From positions 1-58,006 of the forward strand of contig SVKN01000005.1 in NCBI GenBank assembly GCA_015068445.1: a DNA stretch of 58,006 bases, read 5' to 3'. Positions within the stretch are counted from its first letter, which is position 1; each line of letters starts with the position of its first letter. Under the pieces are notes generated by a model. It saw nothing but the letters and a program-made list of their open reading frames with translations, did not search any database and was not told where the DNA came from. Origin of the DNA: Oscillospiraceae bacterium. Lineage in GTDB: Bacteria; Bacillota; Clostridia; Oscillospirales; Butyricicoccaceae. Below, piece by piece: positions 40,813-50,233 of this stretch. The position numbers and the translations under genes were made by a program.

Positions 40813-41352
40813 ATGAAACGACTCATATTGTGCGCGCTGCTGCTGACGGCGCTGCTTCTGCTGCTGCCGCCGCAGAGCCATGCGGCGGAGACCGGCGTGT
40901 GGGACGAGATCCGCGCGCTGGAGCTGGCGACGTTCAGCTCCGAGCCCTCGGAGGAGGAGCTTGAAGCGTTCATCCCTCAGGTAGAGGCCCTCGTCGCCGC
41001 CCGGGAGGACTGCGACCCTGATTCCGTCCGGATGGAGGACGGCGTGCTGCTGTGGCTCGGCTCGGACGGCGTGACCAACGGCTACAGCCCTGCCCTGCGG
41101 GCGCAGCGGTGGGAGCTCACGGGCGAGCCGATCTCGGAGATCATGACGAACGCCCTGGACGGCAAGGCGACGTTGATGAGCGCCGACGACCCTGAGCTGA
41201 TGGCTTTCACCTCCACAGGGCGCGATGTGGCGTGCTTCTCCCCCTATTACGGCATGAAGGACAAATGCGACTGGAACGGCATCACCCAGCGCCTCGTCAT
41301 AGATCTGGCATCGTACACCGGCGGCAACTACTACATCTACACCGGCACCTAG
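40813..41352 (+). pseudogene. N-terminal piece of an amber-split secreted clan CD protease
   Basis: This 179-codon piece has a signal peptide (MKRLILCALLLTALLLLLPP, then SHAAE) and a pro-region, and ends at an in-frame TAG (41350-41352). The same frame continues open for another 1343 codons to 45384, so the two pieces look like one gene. AAAGGTG lies upstream of the ATG at 40813. It is 33 bases after the previous repeat protein and probably co-transcribed. The piece alone has no catalytic residues. Confidence 0.8.
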
Positions 41353-44300
41353 GCAACGCCAGGCCGTCTGGCCCAGGCGCTGGAAATCTGCTGCCTCGTC
41401 GTTTACGAGGGGCATGCGTCGGCCGGTTATCTCTCCTTCACCTCCTCCCTCGCGACCCTTGAAAGCAGCGATGTCGCAAACGGCGGCTTTTACGGCGGGC
41501 CGCTGACCGACGGCGGCACGCCCCACGGTACCTATTCCAGCTCGGGACAGGGTATTGCCAATGCGATCAAAACGGCGCCCAATAATCTCTTTCTCGCCAG
41601 CGGGTGCCACACCATGGAGAACGAAAAGATCTGCAACCCCCTGCACGAAAAGGGCGTTGCCGTTTTCATGGGCTTCACTCGCTCGGTCACCCATAAGTTC
41701 GCTGACTGGGCCCGTCAGGAGTTCCTCAAGGGCCTGAAGGATTCAACCATATTGGAAACCGTGAAGATGGAGCAGTGGGAGACACTTGATGATTTGAAAA
41801 CCGGTGAGCTGATGGATATGATCCTGAACTCTTGTCCCACCGTGGATGACGCCTCGAATTACATGCGGCATAGACTGGCCCACCGCAGCGGTCTCGATTT
41901 TTGGGGCGTCAACGTTGTGTGCTGGGATGTGGTCTTTTCACTGGTGCCCAGCGAATGGCTGGCGAAGCAATACGGCTGCGCCTTCATCTTCATCAGCAGC
42001 GCCGAGGACCCCTACCCCGTAGGGGGCAGCGTCCAGAAAAAGCAGGATGTCACCTGCCAGTGGCGGCTGCCGGTGCGCAATCCCGGCGAACTGCCGCCGA
42101 TGGACATCGCCGTGCCCACGGGCTCCACCTTCCGCCGGTATTTCGGCGACGTGGAGTCCTCCGATCTCGATGAGATCAGCGGCAACGTGGGACCCGACGG
42201 CGGCTGGGCCTGCGGTATAGAACCGCGCGAGCCGGGCGTTACGGATATCTATCAGTTCGCACAGAAGAAACGCGGCACCTGGTTTTACGGCGTCGCGGGG
42301 AGCTCCGACAAGCCCGGCTACTGGGAAAACACGAGCCTGCTGAAAAACTCCGACGGCGAGATGGTGAAGCGCACCGTGCGCATCCTCGTTTATGAGAAGA
42401 ATCCGGCCAACTACGTCCGCACCACCGACGAATACACCTTCGCCCCGGGCGAGGAGATCGAGATACCGATCTACGGCAGCGCCAGCTACCGCGGCCTTTA
42501 CGACATCGAGCTGATCACAGGCACGGAGCCCGGCGGCCTCAGCCTGTTCGCTACGACCAGTGAGAAGTGGCACGAGGAGAACGAACCCTGGGGCCGGACG
42601 CTGCACTGGGATGACGGCGAGGCCATGCTCCGCGGCGTCATCGACGAGCCGGGGCAGTATTCCATGACATACCGCTACACACTCTTCAACGGCGTCGTCT
42701 GTGAAAAGACAGTCAACATAACGATCCAGATCCCAGAGGAGAAGCCGACACTGAAGCTCGAATACGAGAGCGACAGCTTCACCTTCAAGCACTGGGACGA
42801 GGTGAGCGAACCTCTCGATATCGGCGAGGCTTACATCACCGACATCCAGCTGACATCCGGCGCGCTGCCCCAGGGCCTGACGGTGAACTACACCATGTCC
42901 GAACCCCTGCAGCTGAAGGGCACGGTCTGGGGCGCCGAGAACCCGGCGGGCGAATATAAGGCCGTCTTCCGCATCATCACCTCGGACTACCGGTGCATCG
43001 CCTATACGATCACCGTCCGCGTCTACGGCACGGTGCCGTATCTGGACGAGTATACGATCGACCTGGCCGACGGTTCCGCCGCCGTGCCGCAGGCGGATTT
43101 TGACCAGTATATCGTCCGCACGCTGATCTACGCCATGAGCAACAACGAGCTCAAGTTCTACCTCAAGCAGAACAAGGGGAAGACCGAATACCTCCTGCTC
43201 GATCTGGACAAGAACGACACCTGGGACATCTCCTGCGTGTCGGACGGCGGATCACCCGTGTTCAGGCTCCTGGACGCCTCCTCCCTGACGGGCGACGACT
43301 ACACGTTCTCGCTGAGCGACGCGTCCATCGACGAGATGAACTCCGACGGCGTGGACATGTATGCCCGGAACCTGACGTTCCATCTGCTGGATCATTACGA
43401 CCTGACGATCGAGGGCACGGAGGTCACCAGCCGCAACCGGGAGGATATCCTCGGCGACGGCGTGTTCTCCTTTGACGGCGGGACGACCCTGACGATCAAC
43501 GCGTCGGAATACAATGCAAAATCAAAAGTCCCCATCATCAAAAGCAGCGTCGAGGGGCTTCGCATCCGCTGCTTTGAGGACTGCAGCCTCTCCTCCTCCG
43601 CGACGATCCTCGAGCTGCACGCCGACACGACCATGGAGGGCGGCACATCGATCGTTCTCAACGGCAGCGGCACCGCGGCCGTGATGCTGTACAACGGCGC
43701 GACGCTGACTGTGCAGAATACGACGTTCTACGCCCGCGGCGGCCGCGTGGCTGTTCTCGGCAGCAAGAGCGAGTACCTGAAGCTGATCCACTCCGACGTG
43801 GTGCTCCAGGGCGGTGACGCCGCCGTCAGCGGCCTGTCGACAAAACCGCTGACCGCTGATCGCTGCCAGCTGATCGATCCCGTGCTGGCCGTGCACGACC
43901 CCGACAAGTACGTCATGACGCTGGACGGCGTGACCGTCAAAAAGCTGACATACGAATCCTACGAAATATCCTATGATATCACGGTGGTCGGGCAGACGAT
44001 CAACAACCGCAATCGCCTGGACGTTCTCCGCGACGGCGGGTCGGTGTCCTACGACGGTCACGGCACGCTGTACATCAGCGGCGACATCGTCACCCCGGCC
44101 AAGGGCTTCGTCTACGGCATCAGCGCCGCTGTGGACAGTCTGCAGATCGTCGCCGGGCCGGACACCACGGTCCACGCCTTCAGAATGGATGCTCTCAGGC
44201 TGGGCAAGGACTGCAGCGTCACCATCACCGGCGGCCCGCTGACGCTGATCAGCGACAAGGGCATGGGCATCAACGCCCCCGCCGAGTCCGTGGTGACGAT

Positions 44301-45384
44301 CCGCGACACGGAGCTCACCGCCGAGGGCACGAGCTACGGCATCGCCGGCAACGGCTCCACCGTGCTGCGGATCGAGGATTCCGCCGTGACGGCCAGGGGC
44401 GGCAGCGCCGCCGTCCTCGGCTTCAGCCGCGGCGTCACCCTGTCCGGCGCCCGTCTCGTGGGTCCCGAAGGCGTTACGTTCAGCAACGGCCGTTCGGAGT
44501 ACGATGAAGAGACCTGGGCCACAGAGGTCGTGATCGAAAAGGACCCCGAATACCCGCTGACCGTCTGCCAGACGCAGGTGTGCCAGTCCAATTGTGAAGA
44601 TATCCTCAGCGACGGCGCGTTCTCCTACGATCCCGAGGAAAACGTCCTGCACGTCAAGGGCGATTGTGTGGACCGGACGGCCACGATCATCCAAAGCGAC
44701 GGCTACGGTCTGACGATCATGGCGGACGTGGACTGCACGCTGGCCATGTCGCCCTTCGCCATGGGCTTCGTCCTGGACGCCAAGGACACGACGGTCATCA
44801 CCGGCCCCGGCAGGCTGACGATGACGGGCTCGTACAACCCCGCCGTGGCGCAGTACTTCCGCGGCGCCCTCAAACTGCAGGACGCCGACGTGACGCTCAG
44901 CGGCGAGAGCTGCGCCCTGCAGGGCGGCGGCTCCGCCCATGAGACGCAGCTGATCGTCGAGAACAGCACGCTCCGCGCCAGCTCGCAGAACGAGTGGGCC
45001 TCCGTCGTCAACAATTTCAGCGGCGGCATCCGGCTCAACGGCTGCAGCATCGTGACGCCCGACGGCGCGTCGTTCTCGGACAAGATCACCGACGCGGACG
45101 GCAAGGACGTCACGGAGGTGCTGATCTCCCCCATGCACATCTCCGTCGCCGGCGGGACGATGACCTGTTCCCTCGTCCTCCCCGCCGACAACAGGCCCGC
45201 CGCGCTGATCGCCGCCTGGTACGATGCAAGCGGCCGGATGCTGGGCTCGATCGAGAGATCCTCTGCCTGCACCGGCAAGCTGGAGACCACGATCACCGTC
45301 CCCTCCGCCCAGGCCGAATACCGCCTCTTCACCGTGGACGCAGCCACCCGCGCCCCGCTGATCTTGCAGCTGACGTGTAAGTAA
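41353..45384 (+). pseudogene. C-terminal piece: caspase-fold (clan CD) protease plus beta-rich repeats
   Basis: The frame resumes right after the TAG with ATPGRLAQALEICC. VVYEGHASAGYLSF (His codon at 41413) and NLFLASGCHTMEN (Cys codon at 41605) match the His and Cys motifs of clan CD peptidases such as gingipain or clostripain relatives. VFMGFTRSVTHKFADWA follows. Two Ig-like regions (about 42060-43030) and three repeats (from about 43396, 43972 and 44551) lead to a C-terminal module ending YRLFTVDAATRAPL. The first usable ATG is 41614, beyond the catalytic Cys, so translation from there would lack both residues. Confidence 0.75.
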
Positions 45385-45396
45385 AAAATCATATGA

Positions 45397-45436
45397 AAGG
45401 CCGCTTGTCGCAGGGACAAGCGGCCTTGTTTTTTCT
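45397..45436 (+). terminator. terminator of the surface-protein operon
   Basis: AAGGCCGCTTGTC pairs with GACAAGCGGCCTT around a five-base loop, followed by GTTTTTTC. Confidence 0.9.
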
Positions 45437-45552
45437 GCTCACGCCGTTGTTGTAAACTCTGTTTTCCTCAAATGCATTGGTAAAACCACGATCTGCGGTA
45501 AGGATACAGCAAATCATAAGACCGACGACAATTGCAGGAAATCATCATTTCT

Positions 45553-46161
45553 TCATGCCAAACCCCACTGATCGCGAGCTCCTATCGGCGTCCAATCGAT
45601 CCTGATACAGTTACGGGCGAGGTCGTCCATGATCCCATTGAAGATCTCATCGCCATTTTTCATCTCTTCTGACAGGCCCGCATCGATCACGCCTGTCTTA
45701 TTGTGATAGAACTCGATACTGCCATTTTCTTTTTCATCCGTAAAATAGAAATCATCCCATACCATATCGCATCCGTCGTCACTCAGACGAAAGTCTCCAA
45801 ACACGGTAAGAGATACTCCGCCGGATAGTGTGGAGAAGAAACGGGTATCATCCAGGCGCTGGCAGCTGCCTCTTATCCTGCCGGCATATGCTGCATGCGG
45901 CCTGCCGTTTTTTATGGTATAGATCCCTGTTATATAGCTCTCTCCGCCATCATGCTGATAATCCGCATCATAGCCTAGCGGATGATGTGCCGGGTCGTCG
46001 GCACCTTGAAGATGACGTCGCCCATGTATTTGGAGCAGGCGCTCTTCTTGTCGCCGTGAAGGTTCTTGATGAACGGGAAGACAGCTCCTGCACGGTACCA
46101 TCCTGCTCTTCTCCCTGTCCCCTTTCATGTCCTGATGCGGCAATGTAAATTTTCCCAACAA
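45553..46161 (-). pseudogene. degenerate gene remnants
   Basis: The last 135 codons of this frame (ESYITGIYTIKNGRPHAAYA..., FYFTDEKENGSIEFYHNKTG) look like real, lower-GC coding sequence of unknown family but have no start codon or ribosome site. Upstream, a different minus-strand frame (about 45975-46085) reads VFPFIKNLHGDKKSACSKYM, GDVIFKVPTTRHIIR and then stops. The join of two coding-like frames suggests decayed, fused gene remnants rather than one protein. Confidence 0.5.
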
Positions 46162-46550
46162 TATTATACCAAATTATGCCAAGCCCCACCCCACGACAAC
46201 ATAAAAAGCCCCGGCAAAGCTGGGGCGTGTGCGTGGGCTATTCCTGCTTTATTTCCGTTTTCTCTTTTCTGCTGTTTTGAGTGCCGCAATCACTCGCAAG
46301 GAATGATCACAGGTGGCTTTTACGCCGCTTCATACGCCGGTTTAGGGCTGAGCAGCCCTCGTTACAGATGATTGTGTTCATATGGCGTGCCGGGCTGTTT
46401 TTCTGCATGCGCAGCTTTCTGTCAGAACATATCATACTAATCGGGTAAATATCTTTTGTCATCTGTTTGGCGCTAAGAGGTAAATAATTGCAGGTGAAAT
46501 GCAAGGAACCCCTGCCAAAGCAGAACATGACAGGATGCATCATATTATGG
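46162..46550. other. AT-richer stretch without a recognised gene
   Basis: Only a short open minus frame (46307-46543) with no ribosome site or family likeness is present. AAAAGCCCCGG...CTGGGGCGT near 46203-46228 is a GC hairpin. I see no intact gene; the stretch lies inside mobile-element debris. Confidence 0.5.
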
Positions 46551-46590
46551 TAAAAAATAGGGCGGTGGGAGATTTCTCCCTACCGCCCGG
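46551..46590 (-). terminator. terminator of the TnpV remnant
   Basis: GGGCGGT-GGGAGA pairs with TCTCCCT-ACCGCCC (46560-46588). On the minus strand it is followed by TATTTTTTAC. Confidence 0.75.
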
Positions 46591-46594
46591 TACA

Positions 46595-46747
46595 TTATGC
46601 ATAAATCAGATCGTTGTTCACGATTTCAGTTGCCCAATCCCGGATACTGTTCATCCGCTGTACCCACTGCATTTGATCCTGTGCCTTGAGCAGTTCGGTG
46701 ACACCCTCACGGGACACCAGTTGTTTTTCTGTTATCAAATCGTTATC
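46595..46747 (-). pseudogene. 3' fragment of a transposon TnpV-like gene
   Basis: The last 50 codons read EKQLVSREGVTELLKAQDQM, QWVQRMNSIRDWATEIVNND and LIYA, the C-terminus of TnpV proteins of Tn4451/Tn916-type clostridial elements. The N-terminal half is missing: the frame upstream runs into the terminator hairpin of the guaA-like gene. Its own terminator is retained downstream. It marks an element that once sat at the 3' end of that gene. Confidence 0.7.
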
Positions 46748-46757
46748 AATGCTGATA

Positions 46758-46793
46758 ACAAAAAACAGCAGGCATTCCGAAGAACGCCTGCTG
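46758..46793 (-). terminator. terminator of the amidotransferase-less guaA
   Basis: Minus strand: GCAGGCGTTC, TTCG loop, GAATGCCTGC (46768-46777 with 46782-46791), then TGTTTTTTGTT. The UUCG loop and T run are typical. Confidence 0.85.
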
Positions 46794-46842
46794 CTTTCAA
46801 GTACTTCAGGATAATTCAGCACATTTTGAGTCAAAAGACGCA

Positions 46843-47826
46843 TTACTCCCACTCGATGGTTCCGGTGGGCTTGGGGGTGAGGTCGTAGAGGACGCGGTTG
46901 ACGCCTTTTACTTCCCTGGTGATGCGGTTGGTGATGTGGTGGAGCAAGGGCCAGGGGATGTCCTCGATGGTGGCGGTCATGGCGTCCTTGGTGTTGACGG
47001 CGCGGATGACGACGGGCCACTCGAAGCTGCGCTGCTCGTTTTTGATGCCGGTGGATTTGAAGTCGGGGACGATGGTGAAATACTGCCAGACCTTGCCCTC
47101 GAGGCCGTTCTTGGCGAACTCCTCGCGGAGGATGGCGTCGCTCTCGCGCACGGCCTCCAGACGGTCGCGGGTGATGGCGCCGACGCAGCGGACGCCCAGG
47201 CCGGGGCCGGGGAACGGCTGACGATAGACCATGTTGTCGGGCAGGCCGAGGGCCTTGCCCACGACGCGGACCTCGTCCTTGAAGAGGATGCGCACGGGCT
47301 CCACCAGCTCAAAGCTCAGATCGTCGGGCAGGCCGCCGGCGTTGTGATGGGCCTTGATGCCCTTTTCGCTCTCAAGGATGTCGGGCCAGATGGTGCCCTG
47401 GGCCAGGAACGTGACGCCGTCCAGCTTTCTGGCCTCCTCGGCGAAGACCTCGATGAACTCCGAGCCGATGATCTTGCGCTTCGCTTCGGGATCGCTGACG
47501 CCCGCCAGCTTGTCCAGGAAGCGGTCGGTGGCGTCCACGTAGATCAGGTTGGCGTCCATCTGGTTGCGGAAGACCTCGATGACCTGCTCGGGCTCGCCCT
47601 TGCGCAGCAGGCCGTGATTGACGTGGACGCACGTCAGCTGCTTGCCGACGGCCTTGATGAGCATGGCCGCCACGACGGACGAATCAACGCCGCCGGACAG
47701 GGCCAGCAGGACCTTCTTGTCCCCGATCTGCTGCTGCAGCTCCGCGAGCTGCTCGTCGATAAAAGCCTGTGCCAGCGCGGGCGTGGTGATACGCTCCATC
47801 TCCGCGGGCCGGACCAAAGTTGCCAT
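46843..47826 (-). CDS. GMP synthase, ATP-pyrophosphatase subunit without amidotransferase domain
   Basis: This 327-residue protein aligns with the C-terminal two-thirds of GuaA: P-loop [17 protein letters not shown] (about 40-56), [42 protein letters not shown] and a C-terminal TIEWE. The class I glutamine amidotransferase domain (about 190 residues) is absent. It may use ammonia, or a separately encoded GATase subunit as in archaea. A full-length guaA lies at 54751, so this is a second paralogue. GGAGGG is seven bases before the ATG. Confidence 0.93.
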   Translation of the reverse strand: MATLVRPAEMERITTPALAQAFIDEQLAELQQQIGDKKVLLALSGGVDSSVVAAMLIKAVGKQLTCVHVNHGLLRKGEPEQVIEVFRNQMDANLIYVDATDRFLDKLAGVSDPEAKRKIIGSEFIEVFAEEARKLDGVTFLAQGTIWPDILESEKGIKAHHNAGGLPDDLSFELVEPVRILFKDEVRVVGKALGLPDNMVYRQPFPGPGLGVRCVGAITRDRLEAVRESDAILREEFAKNGLEGKVWQYFTIVPDFKSTGIKNEQRSFEWPVVIRAVNTKDAMTATIEDIPWPLLHHITNRITREVKGVNRVLYDLTPKPTGTIEWE

Positions 47827-47858
47827 AAGAGATCCCTCCGTTATTAAAAGATAGTCTT

Positions 47859-47887
47859 ATTATACAGGATTCTTCCGCGCTTGAAAA
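47859..47887 (-). promoter_or_regulatory. promoter of the amidotransferase-less guaA
   Basis: Minus strand TTTTCA (47882-47887), 17-base spacer, TATAAT (47859-47864). Confidence 0.65.
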
Positions 47888-47990
47888 GAACAAATCTGCG
47901 TGGTATGGCCGAAAACCGGGACGCACGGCAGCAGCCTGTTGCGCAGATGTCGGAAATGGATTATACTGGGTTTATCAATACTGCGCAGAG

Positions 47991-48045
47991 GCCTGCCCGC
48001 TGCCGGCGCGCAGGGGGCGGCGAGAGAGAAGGAGGCAGACAATGG
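47991..48045 (+). repeat. 55-bp direct repeat, copy 1
   Basis: It begins GCCTGCCCGCTGCCGG and ends with GGAGGCAGACAATGG, which carries a ribosome site and start codon. It differs from copy 2 (48464-48518) at only three of 55 positions. Confidence 0.85.
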
Positions 48046-48218
48046 CAGAGATTCCGGAGGAAGAAAAGAAAGCTTTAGAGAAAGAATGGAAAGCCCGGCA
48101 AGAACGATGGGCGAAGATGACGCCGGAGGAGAAGGCGGCGTTTTACAAACGCCAAGCCGAGATAAAAGCGTTCCTTTACCCGGAGACGAGACAAAAAGAA
48201 GACCGGCAAGCGAAATAA
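48042..48218 (+). CDS. small charged protein, paralogue of the 48515 gene
   Basis: This 58-residue highly charged helical ORF starts at the ATG in repeat copy 1 (GGAGG six bases before) with MAEIPEEEKKALEKEWKARQ, then EERWAKMTPEEKAAFYKRQ-type sequence and stops at TAA 48216-48218. It has no recognised domain. The second small ORF after repeat copy 2 has similar length and composition, so a duplicated cassette is likely. Confidence 0.5.
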   Translation: MAEIPEEEKKALEKEWKARQERWAKMTPEEKAAFYKRQAEIKAFLYPETRQKEDRQAK

Positions 48219-48510
48219 TCGCGGAAGCAAAAAAGCACGAGGTCACACCAGGCAAGGGAACCTATGCCGAAACGCTCAAAAACCGGGGTGAAACAGAATA
48301 CCACCTGCCGACGCATATCATCGACCCTGCGGTGAGGACGGCGAGGTGCGCGCGTTCGCGCTGGCGCTCGATCCCAAGGCATTCCGCCAGGAGGACTACA
48401 ACGGCTTTGCGCCCGTGAAGATCAAGGCGACGCTTGCGGCGGCGGATACAAGTACAGACAACAGCCTGCCCGCTGCCGGTGCGCAGGGGGCGACGAAAGA
48501 GAAGGAGGCA
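48219..48510 (+). pseudogene. frameshifted remnant of a mobile-element gene
   Basis: Coding-like sequence changes frame near 48325: first KKHEVTPGKGTYAETLKNRG and ETEYHLPTHIIDP, then in another frame EDGEVRAFALALDPKAFRQE, DYNGFAPVKIKATLAAAD and SLPAAGAQGATKEKEADNG. The last part overlaps repeat copy 2. It resembles accessory proteins of integrative elements or phages but I cannot name it. Confidence 0.5.
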
Positions 48511-48518
48511 GACAATGG
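48464..48518 (+). repeat. 55-bp direct repeat, copy 2
   Basis: Second copy of the repeat at 47991-48045, 473 bases downstream, again ending in a ribosome site and ATG. The span between the repeats behaves as one duplicated coding unit. Confidence 0.85.
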
Positions 48519-48688
48519 AGGACAAGGACAAAGCGAGGAGGGAAGCCATGTACGCACCTCTGCGGGCATTCATGGAGGAACAGAAGAACTGGACACCGGA
48601 ACAGAAGGCGCAATTCAAAAAAGAGTGCCAGAACGCCGAAATGATGCTGTACCACACCTGGATGAGAGAGAAAACGGAACAGAAATAG
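48515..48688 (+). CDS. small charged protein, paralogue of the 48042 gene
   Basis: This 57-residue protein starts MEDKDKARREAMYAPLRAFM and ends with KKECQNAEMMLYHTWMREKT, EQK. GGAGG is six bases upstream within the repeat. It is probably helical and cytosolic. The following 160 bases hold an open frame ending RQYATALLDFSPEM (stop near 48852) with no start of its own, another element remnant. Confidence 0.5.
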   Translation: MEDKDKARREAMYAPLRAFMEEQKNWTPEQKAQFKKECQNAEMMLYHTWMREKTEQK

Positions 48689-48829
48689 CCGCCATCTTCC
48701 GGGAGGCAGGTGTGGAGCCTGAGGCCGGGTCTCCCGCTGCCCTGATCAGAGAGCGGGCGAAGGACAGCTTCGGTCTTGGCACCGTGGTCGTGCCGGACGA
48801 TGTGTGGCGGCAGTATGCGACTGCGCTTC

Positions 48830-48858
48830 TTGACTTTAGCCCTGAAATGTGATAAACT
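48830..48858 (+). promoter_or_regulatory. promoter of the SafE-fusion operon
   Basis: TTGACT (48830-48835), 17-base spacer, TAAACT (48853-48858), at the very end of the mobile-element remnant. Confidence 0.75.
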
Positions 48859-48894
48859 CCCTCGTAAGATTGAGACATCAACGAGGTGAAAGCG

Positions 48895-48936
48895 ATGCGG
48901 AGCGGACCCGGATCACGGTACAGTCATGTCGGCTGA
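48895..48936 (+). CDS. candidate 13-residue leader peptide
   Basis: The reading frame MRSGPGSRYSHVG starts at ATG 48895, seven bases or so after GAGGTGAAAG, the only good ribosome site here, and ends 11 bases inside the SafE-fusion gene. The main start at 48926 has only a poor site, so the peptide may couple or regulate its translation. Confidence 0.4.
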   Translation: MRSGPGSRYSHVG

Positions 48937-50221
48937 GCGGCTGTACGCCCCGGTGGACGGCATCTACTGTGATCATTGCGTCGAGACAATCACGCGGGCG
49001 CTGGCTTCAGTTGACGGCGTGACGCGGGTGAGCGTCCGGCAGAACACGGCGTGCATCGAGGGCGAGCATCTGCCGTCTCCCGCGGCGATCGCGGCGGCCA
49101 TCCGCGGCGCGGGGTACGAGACGGACGAGGCCCGCATCGGCCGCAGGCCGATCGGGGCGCGATATCATGAGATACTGATCATCGCGGCCGGTCTGCTGGC
49201 GCTGGCAGCGCTGCTGCGGCGCGTTTTCGGCCGCAACGTCTTCAATATGATCCCCACGGTGGACAGCAGCCTCTCCTATGGGATGCTGTTCGTCACGGGG
49301 CTGATGACGAGCGTCCACTGCATCAGCATGTGCGGGGCCATCGGGCTGGCGGCGTCCGGCGAGACGAACGCGGTGCGCAGTCTGCGGCGGCCGCTGCTGT
49401 ATAACGCCGGGCGCGTGATCTCCTATACGGCGATCGGCGGGATCGTGGGGCTGGCGGGCGGCGTGCTGCGGGTCAGTCCTGCGGCGCAGGGCGCGATCAT
49501 CCTCGCGGCGTCTGTTCTGATGCTGCTGATGGCGCTGCAGCTGCTGGGGCTCGTCAGGCTGCGCCTGCCGCGGCTGCTGACGCTGAAAACGGGCGTCGGG
49601 CGCGCGGGGCCGTTCGTCATCGGACTGCTCAACGGGCTGATGCCCTGCGGGCCGCTGCAGGCCATGCAGCTTTACGCGCTGTCAACGGGGAGCGCGCTCT
49701 CCGGCGCGTTGGCGATGATGCTGTTCGCGCTGGGCACCGTGCCGCTGATGCTGGCCTCCGGAGCCGTGATCGATCTCTCCCGGGGACGTGTCCGGACGCT
49801 GGCGGCCAGGGTGATGCCCGTGATGATGCTGCTTCTGGCGATCTCCATGATGAACCGCGGTTTGCTGGCCCTCGGCGTCGACGTGATACCCGACCGGGGT
49901 GGAGACTACCTGTCCGCGACGCTGGAGGACGGCGTGCAGACGGCGTCCTTCACGCTGGCGTACGACGCTTACGCCGACCTGCTTCTGCAGAAGGGCGTTC
50001 CCGCCCGCATCGTCATCCACGCGGACGAAAGCATGCTGACAGGCTGCAACAATGAGGTCGTCTGCCCGGAGCTGGGCTTCGACGTCCCGCTTCGCCCCGG
50101 CGACAATGTGATCGATTTCACGCCGCAGGAGGAGGGCGAGTTCGTCTACACCTGCTGGATGAACATGATCAAAAACCGTATCCGGGTCGTGGACGACCCC
50201 GATCGCTTTAAACGGAATTGA
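48926..50221 (+). CDS. HMA - TauE/SafE-like membrane - cupredoxin fusion
   Basis: This 431-residue protein has an N-terminal heavy-metal-associated domain with YCDHC (about 14-18, an unusual YCxxC in place of MxCxxC), a membrane part of six or more helices (about 78-335; MLFVTGLMTSVHCISMCGAIG and NGLMPCGPLQAMQL match the SafE/UreH-type family), and a C-terminal cupredoxin-like domain (about 345-430; GDNVIDFTPQEEGEFVYTCW then MNMIKNRIRV). Metal import, export or delivery, probably of copper, is the best guess. Forms an operon with the DUF2318 lipoprotein. Confidence 0.85.
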   Translation: MSAERLYAPVDGIYCDHCVETITRALASVDGVTRVSVRQNTACIEGEHLPSPAAIAAAIRGAGYETDEARIGRRPIGARYHEILIIAAGLLALAALLRRVFGRNVFNMIPTVDSSLSYGMLFVTGLMTSVHCISMCGAIGLAASGETNAVRSLRRPLLYNAGRVISYTAIGGIVGLAGGVLRVSPAAQGAIILAASVLMLLMALQLLGLVRLRLPRLLTLKTGVGRAGPFVIGLLNGLMPCGPLQAMQLYALSTGSALSGALAMMLFALGTVPLMLASGAVIDLSRGRVRTLAARVMPVMMLLLAISMMNRGLLALGVDVIPDRGGDYLSATLEDGVQTASFTLAYDAYADLLLQKGVPARIVIHADESMLTGCNNEVVCPELGFDVPLRPGDNVIDFTPQEEGEFVYTCWMNMIKNRIRVVDDPDRFKRN

Positions 50222-50233
50222 GGTGTCTGCAAT

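Noticed and set aside
46595..46843. 82-codon frame starting in the guaA-like stop codon
   Set aside because: A UUCG-loop terminator interrupts it and only the last part resembles TnpV; annotated as a fragment instead.
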